A DNA stretch of 64,000 nt, from positions 1,860,001 through 1,924,000 of the forward strand of contig NZ_CP022685.1 of NCBI RefSeq assembly GCF_002556545.1, in the 5' to 3' direction. The translations under genes were made by a program, and so were the position numbers. The notes under the pieces are model-generated. The model was not told the origin of the DNA and did no database searches. It saw only the letters and a list, made by a program, of their open reading frames with translations. Positions 53,510 through 63,158 of this stretch are shown piece by piece. The stretch comes from Streptomyces formicae. Lineage in GTDB: Bacteria; Actinomycetota; Actinomycetes; Streptomycetales; Streptomycetaceae. Every line of letters starts with the position of its first letter. Position 1 is the first letter of the stretch.

Positions 53510-54847
53510 ATGACACGGGTGACACGACGGGGAGTTCCCCTGCTGCTGGTCGCGGCGGCAGGGGCGGGGGCCGTGCTGTACGCGCCCCAGGGCGCGGGAG
53601 CGGCACCCCGTCCCGCCGATCCGGTCGCGGCGATCGAGCGCGCGGCCCACCCCCTGCGCTCGACCGACCCCGGCGGGAACACCGAGGACCTGCGGGCGCT
53701 CGGCCGGATGGTGGGCGGCGCCTCGGTGGTGGGGCTCGGCGAGGCGACCCACGGCTCGCACGAGTTCTTCACCATGAAGGAGCGGGTGTTCCGCCATCTC
53801 GTGAAGGAGAAGGGATTCACCACCTTCGCGCAGGAGATGAGCTGGACGACCGGCCTTCGCTTCGACGCCTACGTGCGGGGCGAGGGCCGCAAGGGCGACG
53901 TGCGCGCACTCGTCCACCGGGAACTGGCGAAGACGCCGTGGGACACCGACGAGTACGTCCATCTGCTCACCTGGATGCGCGCGTACAACGACAGGAACCC
54001 GGAGCGCGAGCTGCGCGTCATGGGTGACGACCTCAACTACCCGGAGCAGGGCGTCGAGTTGTTCGACGGGGTGCGCGCCTACGTGCGCGAGCACGATCCC
54101 GACCTGCTCGGCCGGATCGACGCCCTGTACGCGCCGCTGCGCCGGGTGACGGACGGCGACACCTACATGGCGCTGCCGCGCGCGGAGCGCCAGGCGCTGG
54201 CGAAGAAGGCGTGGGCGGCGTACGACCTGCTGAAGGAGCGGCGGCCCGCGGGAGGCGGCACGGCGTACGAACTGGCCCTGCACCACGCCCTGTCCGTCGC
54301 GCAGACCGGGGACATGTACGCCTTCCCGCTCGACACGGCCGAAGGGCAGCGGGACGCCATGCTCTACCGCGACCGGATCATGGCGGAGAACACGGCGTGG
54401 TGGCAGCGGTACGACGGCGGCAAGGTGTTCCTCTCGGCCCACAACGCGCACGTCGCGTACGAGTCCTACGACCCGCGCTACCCGAAGATGCAGGGCGCCT
54501 TCCTGCGCGACCGGCTCGGCAAGCGGTACGCGAGCATCGGGTTCACCTTCGACCGGGGTGGCTTCATGGCGCAGGGCCCGGACTCCGAGGTGTGGAAGCC
54601 CCGTTCGGTGGGCCCGGCCACCCGCGGCATGAACGAGTACACGCTCGACAAGGTGCGTCTCGACGACTACTTCGTCGATCTGCGCGCCCTGCCCGCCCCG
54701 GCCAAGGAGTGGCTGAGCCGGGCACGCGTGACCCGCAGCATCGGCTCGGGCTGGCCCGACGGCCCGTACAAGATCCGCCTCGCGCCCTCGCACGACGTCC
54801 TCATCCATCTGCACGAGGTCACCGCGGCCCACCGGCAGTCTCAGTGA
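53510..54847 (+). CDS. Secreted erythromycin-esterase-family protein
   Basis: 445 residues. N-terminal signal (TRRGVPLLLVAAAGAGAVLY, cleavage near residue 32). Ere-type motifs: GLGEATHGSHEFF with catalytic His/Glu, FAQEMSW, MGDDLNYPE, and VFLSAHNAHVAY with a further His. The family includes macrolide esterases EreA/EreB, but many members, particularly exported ones, hydrolyse other lactones or esters. Whether it inactivates macrolides cannot be told. It stands 129 bp after namZ. Confidence 0.88.
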   Translation: MTRVTRRGVPLLLVAAAGAGAVLYAPQGAGAAPRPADPVAAIERAAHPLRSTDPGGNTEDLRALGRMVGGASVVGLGEATHGSHEFFTMKERVFRHLVKEKGFTTFAQEMSWTTGLRFDAYVRGEGRKGDVRALVHRELAKTPWDTDEYVHLLTWMRAYNDRNPERELRVMGDDLNYPEQGVELFDGVRAYVREHDPDLLGRIDALYAPLRRVTDGDTYMALPRAERQALAKKAWAAYDLLKERRPAGGGTAYELALHHALSVAQTGDMYAFPLDTAEGQRDAMLYRDRIMAENTAWWQRYDGGKVFLSAHNAHVAYESYDPRYPKMQGAFLRDRLGKRYASIGFTFDRGGFMAQGPDSEVWKPRSVGPATRGMNEYTLDKVRLDDYFVDLRALPAPAKEWLSRARVTRSIGSGWPDGPYKIRLAPSHDVLIHLHEVTAAHRQSQ

Positions 54848-54897
54848 CCGAGACTGGCCGTATCAAGTATTGACTGCCCCCTCCATCCACCACGAGA

Positions 54898-56226
54898 GTG
54901 CCGCTCGTGCACAGCGAAGCGACAGCAACAGTGAAACAGCAGGTCCAGGACGCGGACGGCAGCCCGGAGAGCCTGCGCCGGGTGGCCGTGGCCTCCTTCA
55001 TCGGGACGGCCATCGAGTTCTACGACTTCTACATCTACGGCACGGCGGCCGCGCTCGTCCTCAACCAGGCGTTCTTCCCGACCCTCGACCCGGTCAACGC
55101 CACCCTCGCCTCGTTCTCCACCTACGCGGTGGCGTTCGCGGCCCGGCCCATCGGCTCGGTGATCTTCGGCCACTTCGGGGACCGCGTGGGCCGCAAGTCC
55201 GTGCTCGTGGCCTCGCTGCTCCTGATGGGCCTCTCCACCGCGCTCGTCGGACTCCTGCCCGGATACGGCACGTTGGGCATCTGGGCGCCGGTCCTGCTGA
55301 TCCTGCTCCGCTTCCTCCAGGGCATCGGGCTCGGCGGCGAGTGGGGCGGCGCGGCGCTGCTCGCGGTGGAGCACGCGCCGAAGAAGAAGCGCGGGATGTA
55401 CGCCGCCTTCCCCCAACTCGGTCCCTCCGTCGGCTTCTTCGCGGCGACGGGCGTCTTCTGGCTGCTCTCCTCCACCCTCTCCGACGACGCGTTCCGCTCG
55501 TGGGGCTGGCGCGTGCCCTTCCTGCTCTCGTTCCTGCTCGTCGGCGTGGGACTCTTCGTGCGGCTGCGGATCAGCGAGACGCCGGTCTTCGCCAAGGTCA
55601 TGGCGGCGCAGGAGGCCAGCAAGGTCCCCACGCTCGACGTGCTCCGCCGCCACCCGCGCGAACTGCTGCTCGGCGCGGGCGGGATGGTCGTCGCGTACGG
55701 CCTCTTCTACACCGCCACGACGTACTGCCTGGCGTACGCCACCGGCACCCTGCACGTCTCCCGCAACACCATGCTCGGCCTCTCCCTGGTGGCCTGCCTC
55801 TTCCTCGCGGCCGGTACCTGGCTCGCCGCGACCCGCTCGGACGGGGCGGGACGGCGCAGGCTGGTCCTCGCGGGCGCGGGGCTCGCGGTGGTCTGGGGCC
55901 TGGTCCTCTTCCCGCTCCTGGACACCGAGCAGCCGGTGCTCATCGCCCTCGCGATCGGCGGCGCGCTCTTCTGCATGGGCGTGGTCTACGGCCCGATGGG
56001 CGCCTACCTGCCGGAGCTGTTCAGCACGAACGTGCGCTACTCGGGCGCCTCGCTCGCGTACAACCTGGGCGGCGTGCTCGGCGGCGCGGTCTCTCCCCTG
56101 GTGGCGACCCGCCTCCAGTCCGCGTTCGGCTCCTCCTCGGTGGGCTGGTACGTGAGCGCCATGGCGGTCGTGTCGCTGGTGTGCGTGCTCGCGCTGCCGG
56201 AGACGCGGGAGCGGGAACTCGCCTGA
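54898..56226 (+). CDS. MFS transporter, metabolite:H+ symporter (MHS) type
   Basis: 442 residues from the GTG at 54898; a GTG at 54907 has better spacing from GAGAG and may be the true start. Twelve helices. Hallmarks: VASFIGTAIEFYDFYIYGTA in helix 1, FGHFGDRVGRKSVLVASLL (MFS loop 2-3), RFLQGIGLGGEWGGAALL, and the late YGPMGAYLPELFSTNVRYSG. MHS members import organic acids, betaines or osmolytes with protons. Substrate unknown. Confidence 0.9.
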   Translation: MPLVHSEATATVKQQVQDADGSPESLRRVAVASFIGTAIEFYDFYIYGTAAALVLNQAFFPTLDPVNATLASFSTYAVAFAARPIGSVIFGHFGDRVGRKSVLVASLLLMGLSTALVGLLPGYGTLGIWAPVLLILLRFLQGIGLGGEWGGAALLAVEHAPKKKRGMYAAFPQLGPSVGFFAATGVFWLLSSTLSDDAFRSWGWRVPFLLSFLLVGVGLFVRLRISETPVFAKVMAAQEASKVPTLDVLRRHPRELLLGAGGMVVAYGLFYTATTYCLAYATGTLHVSRNTMLGLSLVACLFLAAGTWLAATRSDGAGRRRLVLAGAGLAVVWGLVLFPLLDTEQPVLIALAIGGALFCMGVVYGPMGAYLPELFSTNVRYSGASLAYNLGGVLGGAVSPLVATRLQSAFGSSSVGWYVSAMAVVSLVCVLALPETRERELA

Positions 56227-56235
56227 GCGGGTGGC

Positions 56236-56832
56236 TCACGTGGCGGGATCCGCGATGGACGCGGCCGCCCTGGCGGCCTGTTCGACCTTCGCGCGGTGGG
56301 CCGCACGGGCTTCGTCGTCGATCCGCTGCTCGTGTTCGGGGCGCGCCCCGGTCCGGCCGTCGAGGCCCTCGCGCAGGATGTCGGCGTGCCCGGCGTGCCG
56401 GTTGGACTCGCCGAGGACATGGACCAGGACGGCGAACAGGTTCGTGTTGGGGTGCGGCTCCGGCCACCACGGCACGTGGCCGGGGGCGTCGAGCGCAAGC
56501 GCGTCGATCGTCGCGTCGGAGTGCTCCCACGTGCGCCGGTAGAACGCGATGATCTGGTCACGCGTCTCGTCCTCGGCCGCCCACAGGTCGCTGCCGCCGG
56601 AGTGGTCCTGCCACCGGCGAAGCCCTTCCGGGGAAGGGCGGTCGAAGACCTCGCCGAAGTACCTGGCCTCGACGTTGGCCAGGTGCTTGACCAGGCCGAG
56701 GAGGTTGGTCCCTGTCGCCGTCAGCGGTCGGCGCGCGTCGTAGTCGGACAAGCCGTCGAGCTTCCAGAGCAGCGCCGTGCGGTCCCGCCGCAGTCTCCCG
56801 TGCAGGGTGTCCTTCGCGAAGTCGTCGATCAT
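56236..56832 (-). CDS. DinB/DUF664-family protein
   Basis: 198 residues from the ATG at 56832. Four-helix DinB fold with the three metal-ligand His positions: LLGLVKHLANVEARYFG, then HVLGESNRHAGHADILREGL near residue 150. Related proteins are thiol-dependent (mycothiol or bacillithiol) transferases or of unknown role. It converges with the MFS gene (9-bp gap) and is divergent from the alpha/beta hydrolase. Confidence 0.85.
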   Translation of the reverse strand: MIDDFAKDTLHGRLRRDRTALLWKLDGLSDYDARRPLTATGTNLLGLVKHLANVEARYFGEVFDRPSPEGLRRWQDHSGGSDLWAAEDETRDQIIAFYRRTWEHSDATIDALALDAPGHVPWWPEPHPNTNLFAVLVHVLGESNRHAGHADILREGLDGRTGARPEHEQRIDDEARAAHRAKVEQAARAAASIADPAT

Positions 56833-56873
56833 GCGGCACAAGCTTGCCACGTGCCGCTCGTGGTGCGCGGTGT

Positions 56874-58175
56874 ATGGCCAGGCACGCCGGTCAGCAGGAC
56901 CATACCGGCGTGGAGCCCTACTGGGAATTGACCTTCGACGCCGACGGCGACGTCGACACCGCGCAGCGCGAAGAGCTGCTGTCCGGCGCGGAACGTGAAC
57001 GCGTCACCGATCTGCTGGTCTTCGCGCACGGCTGGAACAACGAGCAGCGGGACGCGAGGCGGCTGTACGAGCGCTTCTTCGCCCCCTGCCAGGCCATGTC
57101 AGGGGCGCGGGTGCGCCTCGGTTACGTCGGCGTGCTCTGGCCCGCCATCCGCTTCGCCGACGAGCCCATCCCCGACTTCCCCCCGTCCGCCGCCACCCCG
57201 GCCGCGGCGCCGCCCGGTGAACCCGTGCTCGACGAGGTCACCCGCGAGGCCCTCGCGCGGGCCTTCCCCGAGCACCACGCGGAGCTCGACCGGATCGCCG
57301 AGCTGCTCGCCGAACACTCCGACGTGCCGTCCCGGCTCTACGAGTTCGGGCGCCTGGTCCGCGACCTCGTGTCGCTGCGCGAGTCCCACCCGGCCAGGCA
57401 CTTCGGCGAGGACACCGGCGCGGGCGAGCCCGCCATGCTCACCGACGACGCGATCGAGGTCTGCGAAATGTTCGCGGCCGTCCTCGACACCGAGGGAGCG
57501 CCCGAGCTCTTCGGGCGGCTGCGCAAACGGCTGTGGAACGGCGCGCACGAGCTGCTGCGGCAGGGCACCTACTACGCGATGAAGCGACGCGCCGGCGCGA
57601 TCGGGCAGTTGGGCCTCGGCCCGGCGATCGGTCTGCTCGCCCGTGACGTACCGACGGTCCGGGTCCATCTGATCGGGCACAGCTTCGGCGCGAGGCTCGT
57701 GTCGTACGCGCTGCGCGGGATGCCCGCCGACGTGCGCACCGTGAAGTCGACGACCCTGCTCCAAGGGGCCTTCTCGCACTACGCGTTCGCCGACCGGCTG
57801 CCCCAGGACGCCACGCGCGGCGGCGCCCTGCACGGCATCCAGCGGCGGATCGACGGACCGCTGATCTCCTGCTACTCGCGGCACGACGACGCGCTCGGCA
57901 AGCTCTATCCGCTGGCGTCGAAGCTGGCAGGTGACTCCACGAGCTTCCTGAACCTGTGGGAGCGGTGGGGCGCCATCGGCTACGACGGGATCCAGGCCGT
58001 GGACGGCACCCAGCGCATCACCCTCGGTCACGCCGTGCCCACCACGGGGTGCGTGAGCGTGGACGCGGCCGCGGTGGTGCGCCGGGGCGGTCCGCCCTCC
58101 GGTGCGCACAGCGACATCTGCCACCAGGAGCTGGCGCGTGTCGTGTTCACCGCGGGGCGGATCGCCTCGGCCTGA
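56874..58175 (+). CDS. Large alpha/beta-hydrolase-fold protein of unknown substrate
   Basis: 433 residues from the ATG at 56874. An oxyanion-type strand loop LLVFAHGWNNEQRDARRLYE near residue 55 and the nucleophile elbow VHLIGHSFGARLVSYAL near 265 (Ser in GHSFG) identify a Ser hydrolase fold. Between them lies an insertion of about 150 mostly polar residues, and a late Asp/His pair (CYSRHDDALGKLYP, AHSDICHQE) could complete the triad. No signal peptide. Function not recognised. Confidence 0.75.
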   Translation: MARHAGQQDHTGVEPYWELTFDADGDVDTAQREELLSGAERERVTDLLVFAHGWNNEQRDARRLYERFFAPCQAMSGARVRLGYVGVLWPAIRFADEPIPDFPPSAATPAAAPPGEPVLDEVTREALARAFPEHHAELDRIAELLAEHSDVPSRLYEFGRLVRDLVSLRESHPARHFGEDTGAGEPAMLTDDAIEVCEMFAAVLDTEGAPELFGRLRKRLWNGAHELLRQGTYYAMKRRAGAIGQLGLGPAIGLLARDVPTVRVHLIGHSFGARLVSYALRGMPADVRTVKSTTLLQGAFSHYAFADRLPQDATRGGALHGIQRRIDGPLISCYSRHDDALGKLYPLASKLAGDSTSFLNLWERWGAIGYDGIQAVDGTQRITLGHAVPTTGCVSVDAAAVVRRGGPPSGAHSDICHQELARVVFTAGRIASA

Positions 58176-58184
58176 ACCGTTCGC

Positions 58185-61022
58185 TCAGCGGTGCGAGGGG
58201 AACTCGACGACCTGCTGGTACGTCGGGCGGTTCTGCCACTGGATCGGCCGGTGCGTGATGCCGCCGAGCGCCCGGTGGATGACGGCGTCCGCGCACCACT
58301 GGTCGCCCGCCTTGCAGGCGTCGTCACCGGGGTAGACCTCGGTGGCGGGCTTGGCGACGGCCCGGGCGAGGGTGGCGAGCAGGGCGTCCCGGCAGGCGTC
58401 CAGCTTCCCGCCCCCGCAGTAGTCGTCGGCGAGTTCGCCCTTCACCGGCTGGCCGAGCACCTTGCGCAGGTCCTTGTCGGCATAGCCCCACCAGCCGTAC
58501 TGGAAGGCGGAGCCCGCGTGCGCCCCGGTGGGTCCGTGGCCCGCCGACGGTGACTCGTCGATGGGCAGCACCCCGGTCAGGGAGTCGTAGAGGTCCTTGC
58601 CGAGACCGGGCTCGAACTCGGCCTCGACGAGCAGCGGCCACCAGGCGTCCATGACGCGCACGGCGTCGGGGTGGGCGTACGTCTTGGAGCCCGCCGACGT
58701 CTGGTTGCGCTGCGCGCCCGCCTTGTGCCACGCCTCCAACTCCTGTACCGCCTTGGCCAGTTGCGGGTCGGTGACCGGCTTGCTGCGCAGCACCTTCAGC
58801 AGCTCGGGAAGGACCTGCTCGCCGCGCAGGTCGGTGACGGCCGCCTCCGACATGGCCCGGGTGAGCGCGGCGCGGGTGACACCGCCCTCCTCGGTGAGCT
58901 TCCTGACCCGCCCGTCGAGCAGGTCGCCTCGGTGCACGGCACTGGCCCCGAAGCCCGCCGTGCTGAAGTCCTTGGCCTGCTTGTTGTTCCAGGAGATGTA
59001 GTAGTCCTGGTTGACGGAGTGCGGGTGCTCGGCGGGCGGCGTCTGCGCCGAGGTGTTGTCCGCCGGGTCGAAGTCCCGCCATTCGTACGCCTGTTGCGCC
59101 TTGACCGGCAGCGCGGGATCGACGCTCTCGGCACGCTCCGGATTGGCGCCGCTGTTGTAGTACGCGATGTCGCGCGAGTCGGCGTAGAACCAGTTGAAGG
59201 CGTAGCTGATGTGCTGCGCCGCCTTCATGAACGTCGGGGCGTCCTTGACGTACGTGGGGTCGTTCAGCATCTGGAAGCCGATGATCGAGTCGGCCTCGTG
59301 GCGGTAGGTGGAGCGCAGCGAGACGTACGCGACGGGCTTGCCCTCGACGTTCGCGCGGTGCGTGACGATGCCGTACTTGGTGCGGAAGACCTGCATGCGG
59401 TAGGAGCCCGCGGCCGTGGAGTCGGCGAGCGTCGGCTTCCAGGCGTTCTTGCGCTCCAGCTTCTCCATGGGCGTGCAGGTGCCCCGGTAGAGGTACCCGG
59501 TGGACTGCTTGGTGGGCGTGCCGCCGCCCGGCTCGCACAGGTCGACGGCGTACGTGTCGGTGATGTCCTGCCCCGCCGATGTGGCCGACCAGGCGTAGTC
59601 CTGGCCGCGCCCCAGCTGGACGTACATGCCGACGCCCGCGAAGGAGACGCCGCGCGCGCTGATGCCGGGGCCCTGGAGCTCCTGCTGCATGAGGAGCTGG
59701 GGCGCGAAGTAGCCGGTCTGCGGGCCGAACACGGCGACGGGGTTGCCGCTCGCGGTGTGCTCGCCGGAGACGAGCAGGGCGTTGGACATGCCCTTCTTGT
59801 GGCCGTCCTGCTTCAAGAGGTCCGAGGGCAGGACGCCCTCGTCGTACATGCCCTGGAGCGGCTTGAGCTTCTTCGGCGCCTTCACCGGGTCCTTGACCCC
59901 GGTCCTGGCGCCGCCCTCGCGGTCGTACACGAGTTGCTCGCGCTCGACCGATCCCGGGTCGGGCAGCGCGGTGCCGCGCGCCTTCTCCGGCTTGCCCGCG
60001 TACGGGAAGCTCGTGCCGTCGTGGATGGTCTGGACGGCCTCGGGGTCGTTGCGGGCGCGGAAGGACTCCCAGACCTTCGTGCCCTTCTCGACGCCGTACT
60101 TCTCCTGGGCCTTGAGCAGCGAGAGGGCCCCTTCGACCTCTCCGCCGCCGCCGTTGCCGAACAGGCCGCCGACGACGGACGCGAGCGCGATCATGTCGGT
60201 GATCTTGAAGGGCTGGATCTCACCGGCGTTGGTGATCGCGTCGATCTTGCCGGTCAGGACGTACTCGCCGGGGAAGTAGCGGCCGTTCTTGGACTTCACC
60301 CGGTAGGCGTTGAGCCCGTCGATGTACGCCTGGGCGTCCTCCATGGCCTGCTTGCCGCGCTCGCCCTGGGTGGACCTGATGTACTCGACCTGCTTCTCCA
60401 GGTCCTGCTCGGTGTACGGGGCCTGCGGCCAGAACTGCTGCTCAAGGCCCTGGTTGGCGAGCGCGCCGCCCGCGAACGAGGTCAGTTCGCCGCGCCCGAT
60501 GTGCCGGAACAGGTCGATGAGCCAGAGCCGGTCCTGCCCGGCGGCGAAGCCCGCGCCGAACTCGGTGCCGTAGCGGGTCGTGCCCTTGATGTGCGGGACG
60601 CCGTACTTCTTGTCCCGGGTGATCGTCACGTCGTCGCGCGGCTTGGTGGTGGAGGCGACCTGGTCGTCCGGGACTCCGAAGGACGCGTCGTTGAAGAACT
60701 CGGTGAGCCGGTCGTCGGTGAGCGAGGAATAGCCGGAGGACAGCGCGTCGTAGGGGCCCAACTGGTCGTCGGCGTGCGGTGGTTGGGTGCCGAGGACCCG
60801 GTGGGCGAGTATCTCGGCGAGGGTCGCGCTGCCGTTGGCGCCGGGCGGCAGGACGTCCGCGCACTGACCCGCGCAGTGGTCCCCGTCCACGGCGGGCCGC
60901 TGCTCGGCGACCGGCTGGCGCGGCGCGGCACCGGCCCCGGGCAGCGGCGCGAGGAGGGCCGCACCGAGCGCGAGGGCCGCTCCCGCCGTGAGCGTTCTGA
61001 GTCTGACGATGCGTCGTCGCAT
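58185..61022 (-). CDS. Secreted penicillin-acylase-family Ntn hydrolase
   Basis: 945 residues. Signal peptide of about 32 residues (RRRIVRLRTLTAGAALALGA). The precursor layout is an alpha part to residue 412, then the putative autoproteolytic N-terminal nucleophile Ser413 in GMSNALLVSGEHTASGNPV, followed by the beta part with GPQTGYFAPQLLMQQELQGP, ISARGVSFAG and YISWNNKQAKDF. Such enzymes cleave amide bonds of lipopeptides, acyl-homoserine lactones or beta-lactams outside the cell. The C-terminal region has Cys pairs likely in disulphides. The substrate is unknown. GGAGGAG precedes the ATG. Confidence 0.92.
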   Translation of the reverse strand: MRRRIVRLRTLTAGAALALGAALLAPLPGAGAAPRQPVAEQRPAVDGDHCAGQCADVLPPGANGSATLAEILAHRVLGTQPPHADDQLGPYDALSSGYSSLTDDRLTEFFNDASFGVPDDQVASTTKPRDDVTITRDKKYGVPHIKGTTRYGTEFGAGFAAGQDRLWLIDLFRHIGRGELTSFAGGALANQGLEQQFWPQAPYTEQDLEKQVEYIRSTQGERGKQAMEDAQAYIDGLNAYRVKSKNGRYFPGEYVLTGKIDAITNAGEIQPFKITDMIALASVVGGLFGNGGGGEVEGALSLLKAQEKYGVEKGTKVWESFRARNDPEAVQTIHDGTSFPYAGKPEKARGTALPDPGSVEREQLVYDREGGARTGVKDPVKAPKKLKPLQGMYDEGVLPSDLLKQDGHKKGMSNALLVSGEHTASGNPVAVFGPQTGYFAPQLLMQQELQGPGISARGVSFAGVGMYVQLGRGQDYAWSATSAGQDITDTYAVDLCEPGGGTPTKQSTGYLYRGTCTPMEKLERKNAWKPTLADSTAAGSYRMQVFRTKYGIVTHRANVEGKPVAYVSLRSTYRHEADSIIGFQMLNDPTYVKDAPTFMKAAQHISYAFNWFYADSRDIAYYNSGANPERAESVDPALPVKAQQAYEWRDFDPADNTSAQTPPAEHPHSVNQDYYISWNNKQAKDFSTAGFGASAVHRGDLLDGRVRKLTEEGGVTRAALTRAMSEAAVTDLRGEQVLPELLKVLRSKPVTDPQLAKAVQELEAWHKAGAQRNQTSAGSKTYAHPDAVRVMDAWWPLLVEAEFEPGLGKDLYDSLTGVLPIDESPSAGHGPTGAHAGSAFQYGWWGYADKDLRKVLGQPVKGELADDYCGGGKLDACRDALLATLARAVAKPATEVYPGDDACKAGDQWCADAVIHRALGGITHRPIQWQNRPTYQQVVEFPSHR

Positions 61023-61319
61023 GGATGCTCCTCCGGGTCCTGCGGAAGGCCGATGCGGCGGAGGCTACTGGCGGGTCGCCCAACCTGAAAGGTGAACATG
61101 CGTCGCCTTTTCCGAATCACCACAACGCGCCCCCCTCGATGACGCATCACCCCTGTTCAAACGGGCAGGCGAAAAACGGTCGCCCGAGAAGGGAGCCGAA
61201 TCGCGTGTCGATACGTCTACTCGGCGACGTCGTTTCGACTTCGACTCGACTGCGACGCCGACAGATACGGAACGCGGGGTACCAGTACGGGGCAGTACGT
61301 GTGACGGAGGTGCAGGGCG

Positions 61320-61928
61320 ATGGCCGGATTCCGGAGTCTCGCGAGACAGGTGCGTGATCCGCAGAGCGATCTGGCACTGCGGCGGTACTCGCTGCGCAAG
61401 TGCTTGGAGAGGTTCGCCCCCTATGGCCACCGGGCGACCTGGGACCATCTGTGCTCCCGGGCGGGGTTCGGCCCCGAGGACCGGTCGCCCGACCCGGCGC
61501 GGCTCGTGTCCGCGCTCGACGAACTGGAGGCGGCACGCGCCGTCTGGCTCGCCTACGAGGCGGGATTCGCGGCGCGCCGCCGCAAGGAGAAGCACGACGG
61601 GCTGAGGCGCCCCGGCACCATCGACGACTGGCACCGCTGCACCTGGGGCGGGTTCGGGGTCGCCTGGTGCGACGACCCCGGCATCCACCCGCACGCCCCG
61701 CTCGCGGAGGTCCTGCGCCGGCTGATCACGGCGCTGGAGCGGGAACCCGGCAACGGCTGCCCGGTCTGCGCGGACACCTCACTCGTCTGGCAGCACGGCC
61801 TGGCGCACGAGCCGTCCTCGGGGGCGGTCTGCACGGGCTGCGGCATCGTCGTACCCGCTCCGGTGCTCACGCAGGACGCGGTGGCCCAGGCGCGGGCGAG
61901 GCGGTTGAGGCCCCTGGTGACAGTCTGA
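61320..61928 (+). CDS. Hypothetical protein with C-terminal zinc-ribbon-like Cys pairs
   Basis: 202 residues from the ATG at 61320 with GGAGGTG 7 nt upstream. The N-terminal half is helical and basic (SDLALRRYSLRKCLERFAPY). The C terminus has CPVCADTSLVW and CTGCGIVVPAP, a CxxC...CxxC pair likely to bind Zn. No known family recognised. The gap before it (297 bp) must hold its promoter and that of the acylase gene. Confidence 0.75.
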   Translation: MAGFRSLARQVRDPQSDLALRRYSLRKCLERFAPYGHRATWDHLCSRAGFGPEDRSPDPARLVSALDELEAARAVWLAYEAGFAARRRKEKHDGLRRPGTIDDWHRCTWGGFGVAWCDDPGIHPHAPLAEVLRRLITALEREPGNGCPVCADTSLVWQHGLAHEPSSGAVCTGCGIVVPAPVLTQDAVAQARARRLRPLVTV

Positions 61929-61940
61929 GGAGCGCCGCCG

Positions 61941-62459
61941 TCAGGGCGTGCCCACCTCGGTGTGGATGGCGAGCTTGAACTCGGCGAGCGTCAGCGGCGT
62001 GGCGATGCGCACGTCCCCCACGCCGCGTGCCGTGATCTTCAGCCCCAGGGGCGTCTCGGGGTGCACGAACATCTGCCAGGTGTAGGACCTGAACTGAGCG
62101 CCCCTGGTGGGCGCCGAGTCGGTCGTCGCGGTGGAGTCGTACCCGGTGGACACGGACAGCGGATCGCGCACGAAGCGCGCCCGGTACTCGGTGGGGTCGG
62201 TGTCCGCCGCCCAGAAGACCAGCGCGGAGAGCAGCCCCCAGCCCTCGTGGCTCGGCCAGATGAGCCCGGACCTGGCGTCCGGGAACTGGGAAGGACCCGT
62301 GCCGCCCTTGGCCGGGTCGTGCATGGTCCACGGGTCGTACGACTCCTCCCCCGCCCCGTACGGGAACCGCACCAGGTGGTATCCGTCGCTGTCGTACGTC
62401 ACGTTCTGCTGTCCGCTGAGCGCGGAGTCCCACTTCAACGAGCAGATGGCGAGTGACAT
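61941..62459 (-). CDS. Hypothetical protein, single domain, no recognised family
   Basis: 172 residues, acidic, without signal peptide or membrane helix. Aromatic-rich beta-type segments (GYHLVRFPYGAGEESYDPW, FRSYTWQMFVHPETPLGLKI) suggest a beta-sandwich. The end, LAEFKLAIHTEVGTP, is hydrophilic. It converges with the zinc-ribbon gene (12-bp gap). I cannot assign a role. Confidence 0.7.
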   Translation of the reverse strand: MSLAICSLKWDSALSGQQNVTYDSDGYHLVRFPYGAGEESYDPWTMHDPAKGGTGPSQFPDARSGLIWPSHEGWGLLSALVFWAADTDPTEYRARFVRDPLSVSTGYDSTATTDSAPTRGAQFRSYTWQMFVHPETPLGLKITARGVGDVRIATPLTLAEFKLAIHTEVGTP

Positions 62460-62560
62460 CGGTCCTCCCCCGGATCGCTGTCGGCGCTAAGGCCCAACCT
62501 CCCTGTGCTGCTTACACGTCGGGGGGACGGCGCGCGGTTGCGTCACTGCGCAGGGTTGCG

Positions 62561-63028
62561 TCACTGCCCCGTGCGGCGCTCCGCGAGGAGGCGGGAGCCG
62601 GTGAGCCGCTCGCCGAAGACGTCGTCGGGGTTGGAGAGCACACAGGTCTCCAGGGAGAGGCAGCCGCAGCCGATGCAGTCGGTGAGGTGGTCGCGTAGGC
62701 GGCCCAACTGCTTGATGCGCTCGTCCAGTTCCGCGCGCCAGTGCTCCGAGAGGTGTGCCCAGTCCTCGCGGTTGGGCGTGCGCTCCTCGGGCAGCGAGTC
62801 GAGCGCCTCGCGGATCGTGGCGAGCGGGATGCCCACGCGCTGGGAGGCCCTGATGAAGGCGACGCGGCGCAGCGTGTCACGGTGGTAGCGGCGCTGGTTG
62901 CCCGAGGTGCGGCGGCTGGTGATGAGGCCCTTGGACTCGTAGAAGTGCAGGGCGGACACGGCGACGCCACTGCGGGACGACAGCTGGCCGACCGTGAGTT
63001 CGTGGACCTTCTCTGGGATCTGGGGCAC
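62561..63028 (-). CDS. soxR: Redox-sensing MerR-family regulator SoxR
   Basis: 155 residues starting at GTG 63028. Mer[30 protein letters not shown]. The dimerisation helix is followed by the [2Fe-2S] ligand set in [12 protein letters not shown], the four-Cys pattern diagnostic of SoxR, and a short C-terminal tail. In Streptomyces SoxR senses redox-active metabolites and activates oxidoreductase and transporter genes. No canonical SoxR box was found in the adjacent 130-bp divergent gap, so its targets are probably elsewhere. Confidence 0.95.
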   Translation of the reverse strand: MPQIPEKVHELTVGQLSSRSGVAVSALHFYESKGLITSRRTSGNQRRYHRDTLRRVAFIRASQRVGIPLATIREALDSLPEERTPNREDWAHLSEHWRAELDERIKQLGRLRDHLTDCIGCGCLSLETCVLSNPDDVFGERLTGSRLLAERRTGQ

Positions 63029-63082
63029 CCGTCGAACCCTAATGGCTGGTGCGTTGACACGCGTCGGCACACCCCGCATGCT

Positions 63083-63096
63083 GAGCAAGCGCTTAG
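63083..63096. promoter_or_regulatory. Candidate TetR operator upstream of the MaoC gene
   Basis: GAGCAAGCGCTTAG contains the perfect palindrome AAGCGCTT (63087-63094). A TTGACA hexamer lies upstream at 63054-63059. The site is 63 bp before the MaoC start and may be bound by the TetR protein encoded just downstream. Inference from symmetry and context. Confidence 0.45.
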
Positions 63097-63158
63097 TCGC
63101 GTACGTAGACGGCGTGGTCGCACACGTCCAGTCGCACACATCCGGGAGGACCAGGGAC

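Noticed and set aside
63029..63158. SoxR box in the soxR-maoC gap
   Set aside because: The CCTCAAG...CTTGAGG type palindrome of Streptomyces SoxR targets is not present; only the unrelated AAGCGCTT palindrome is.
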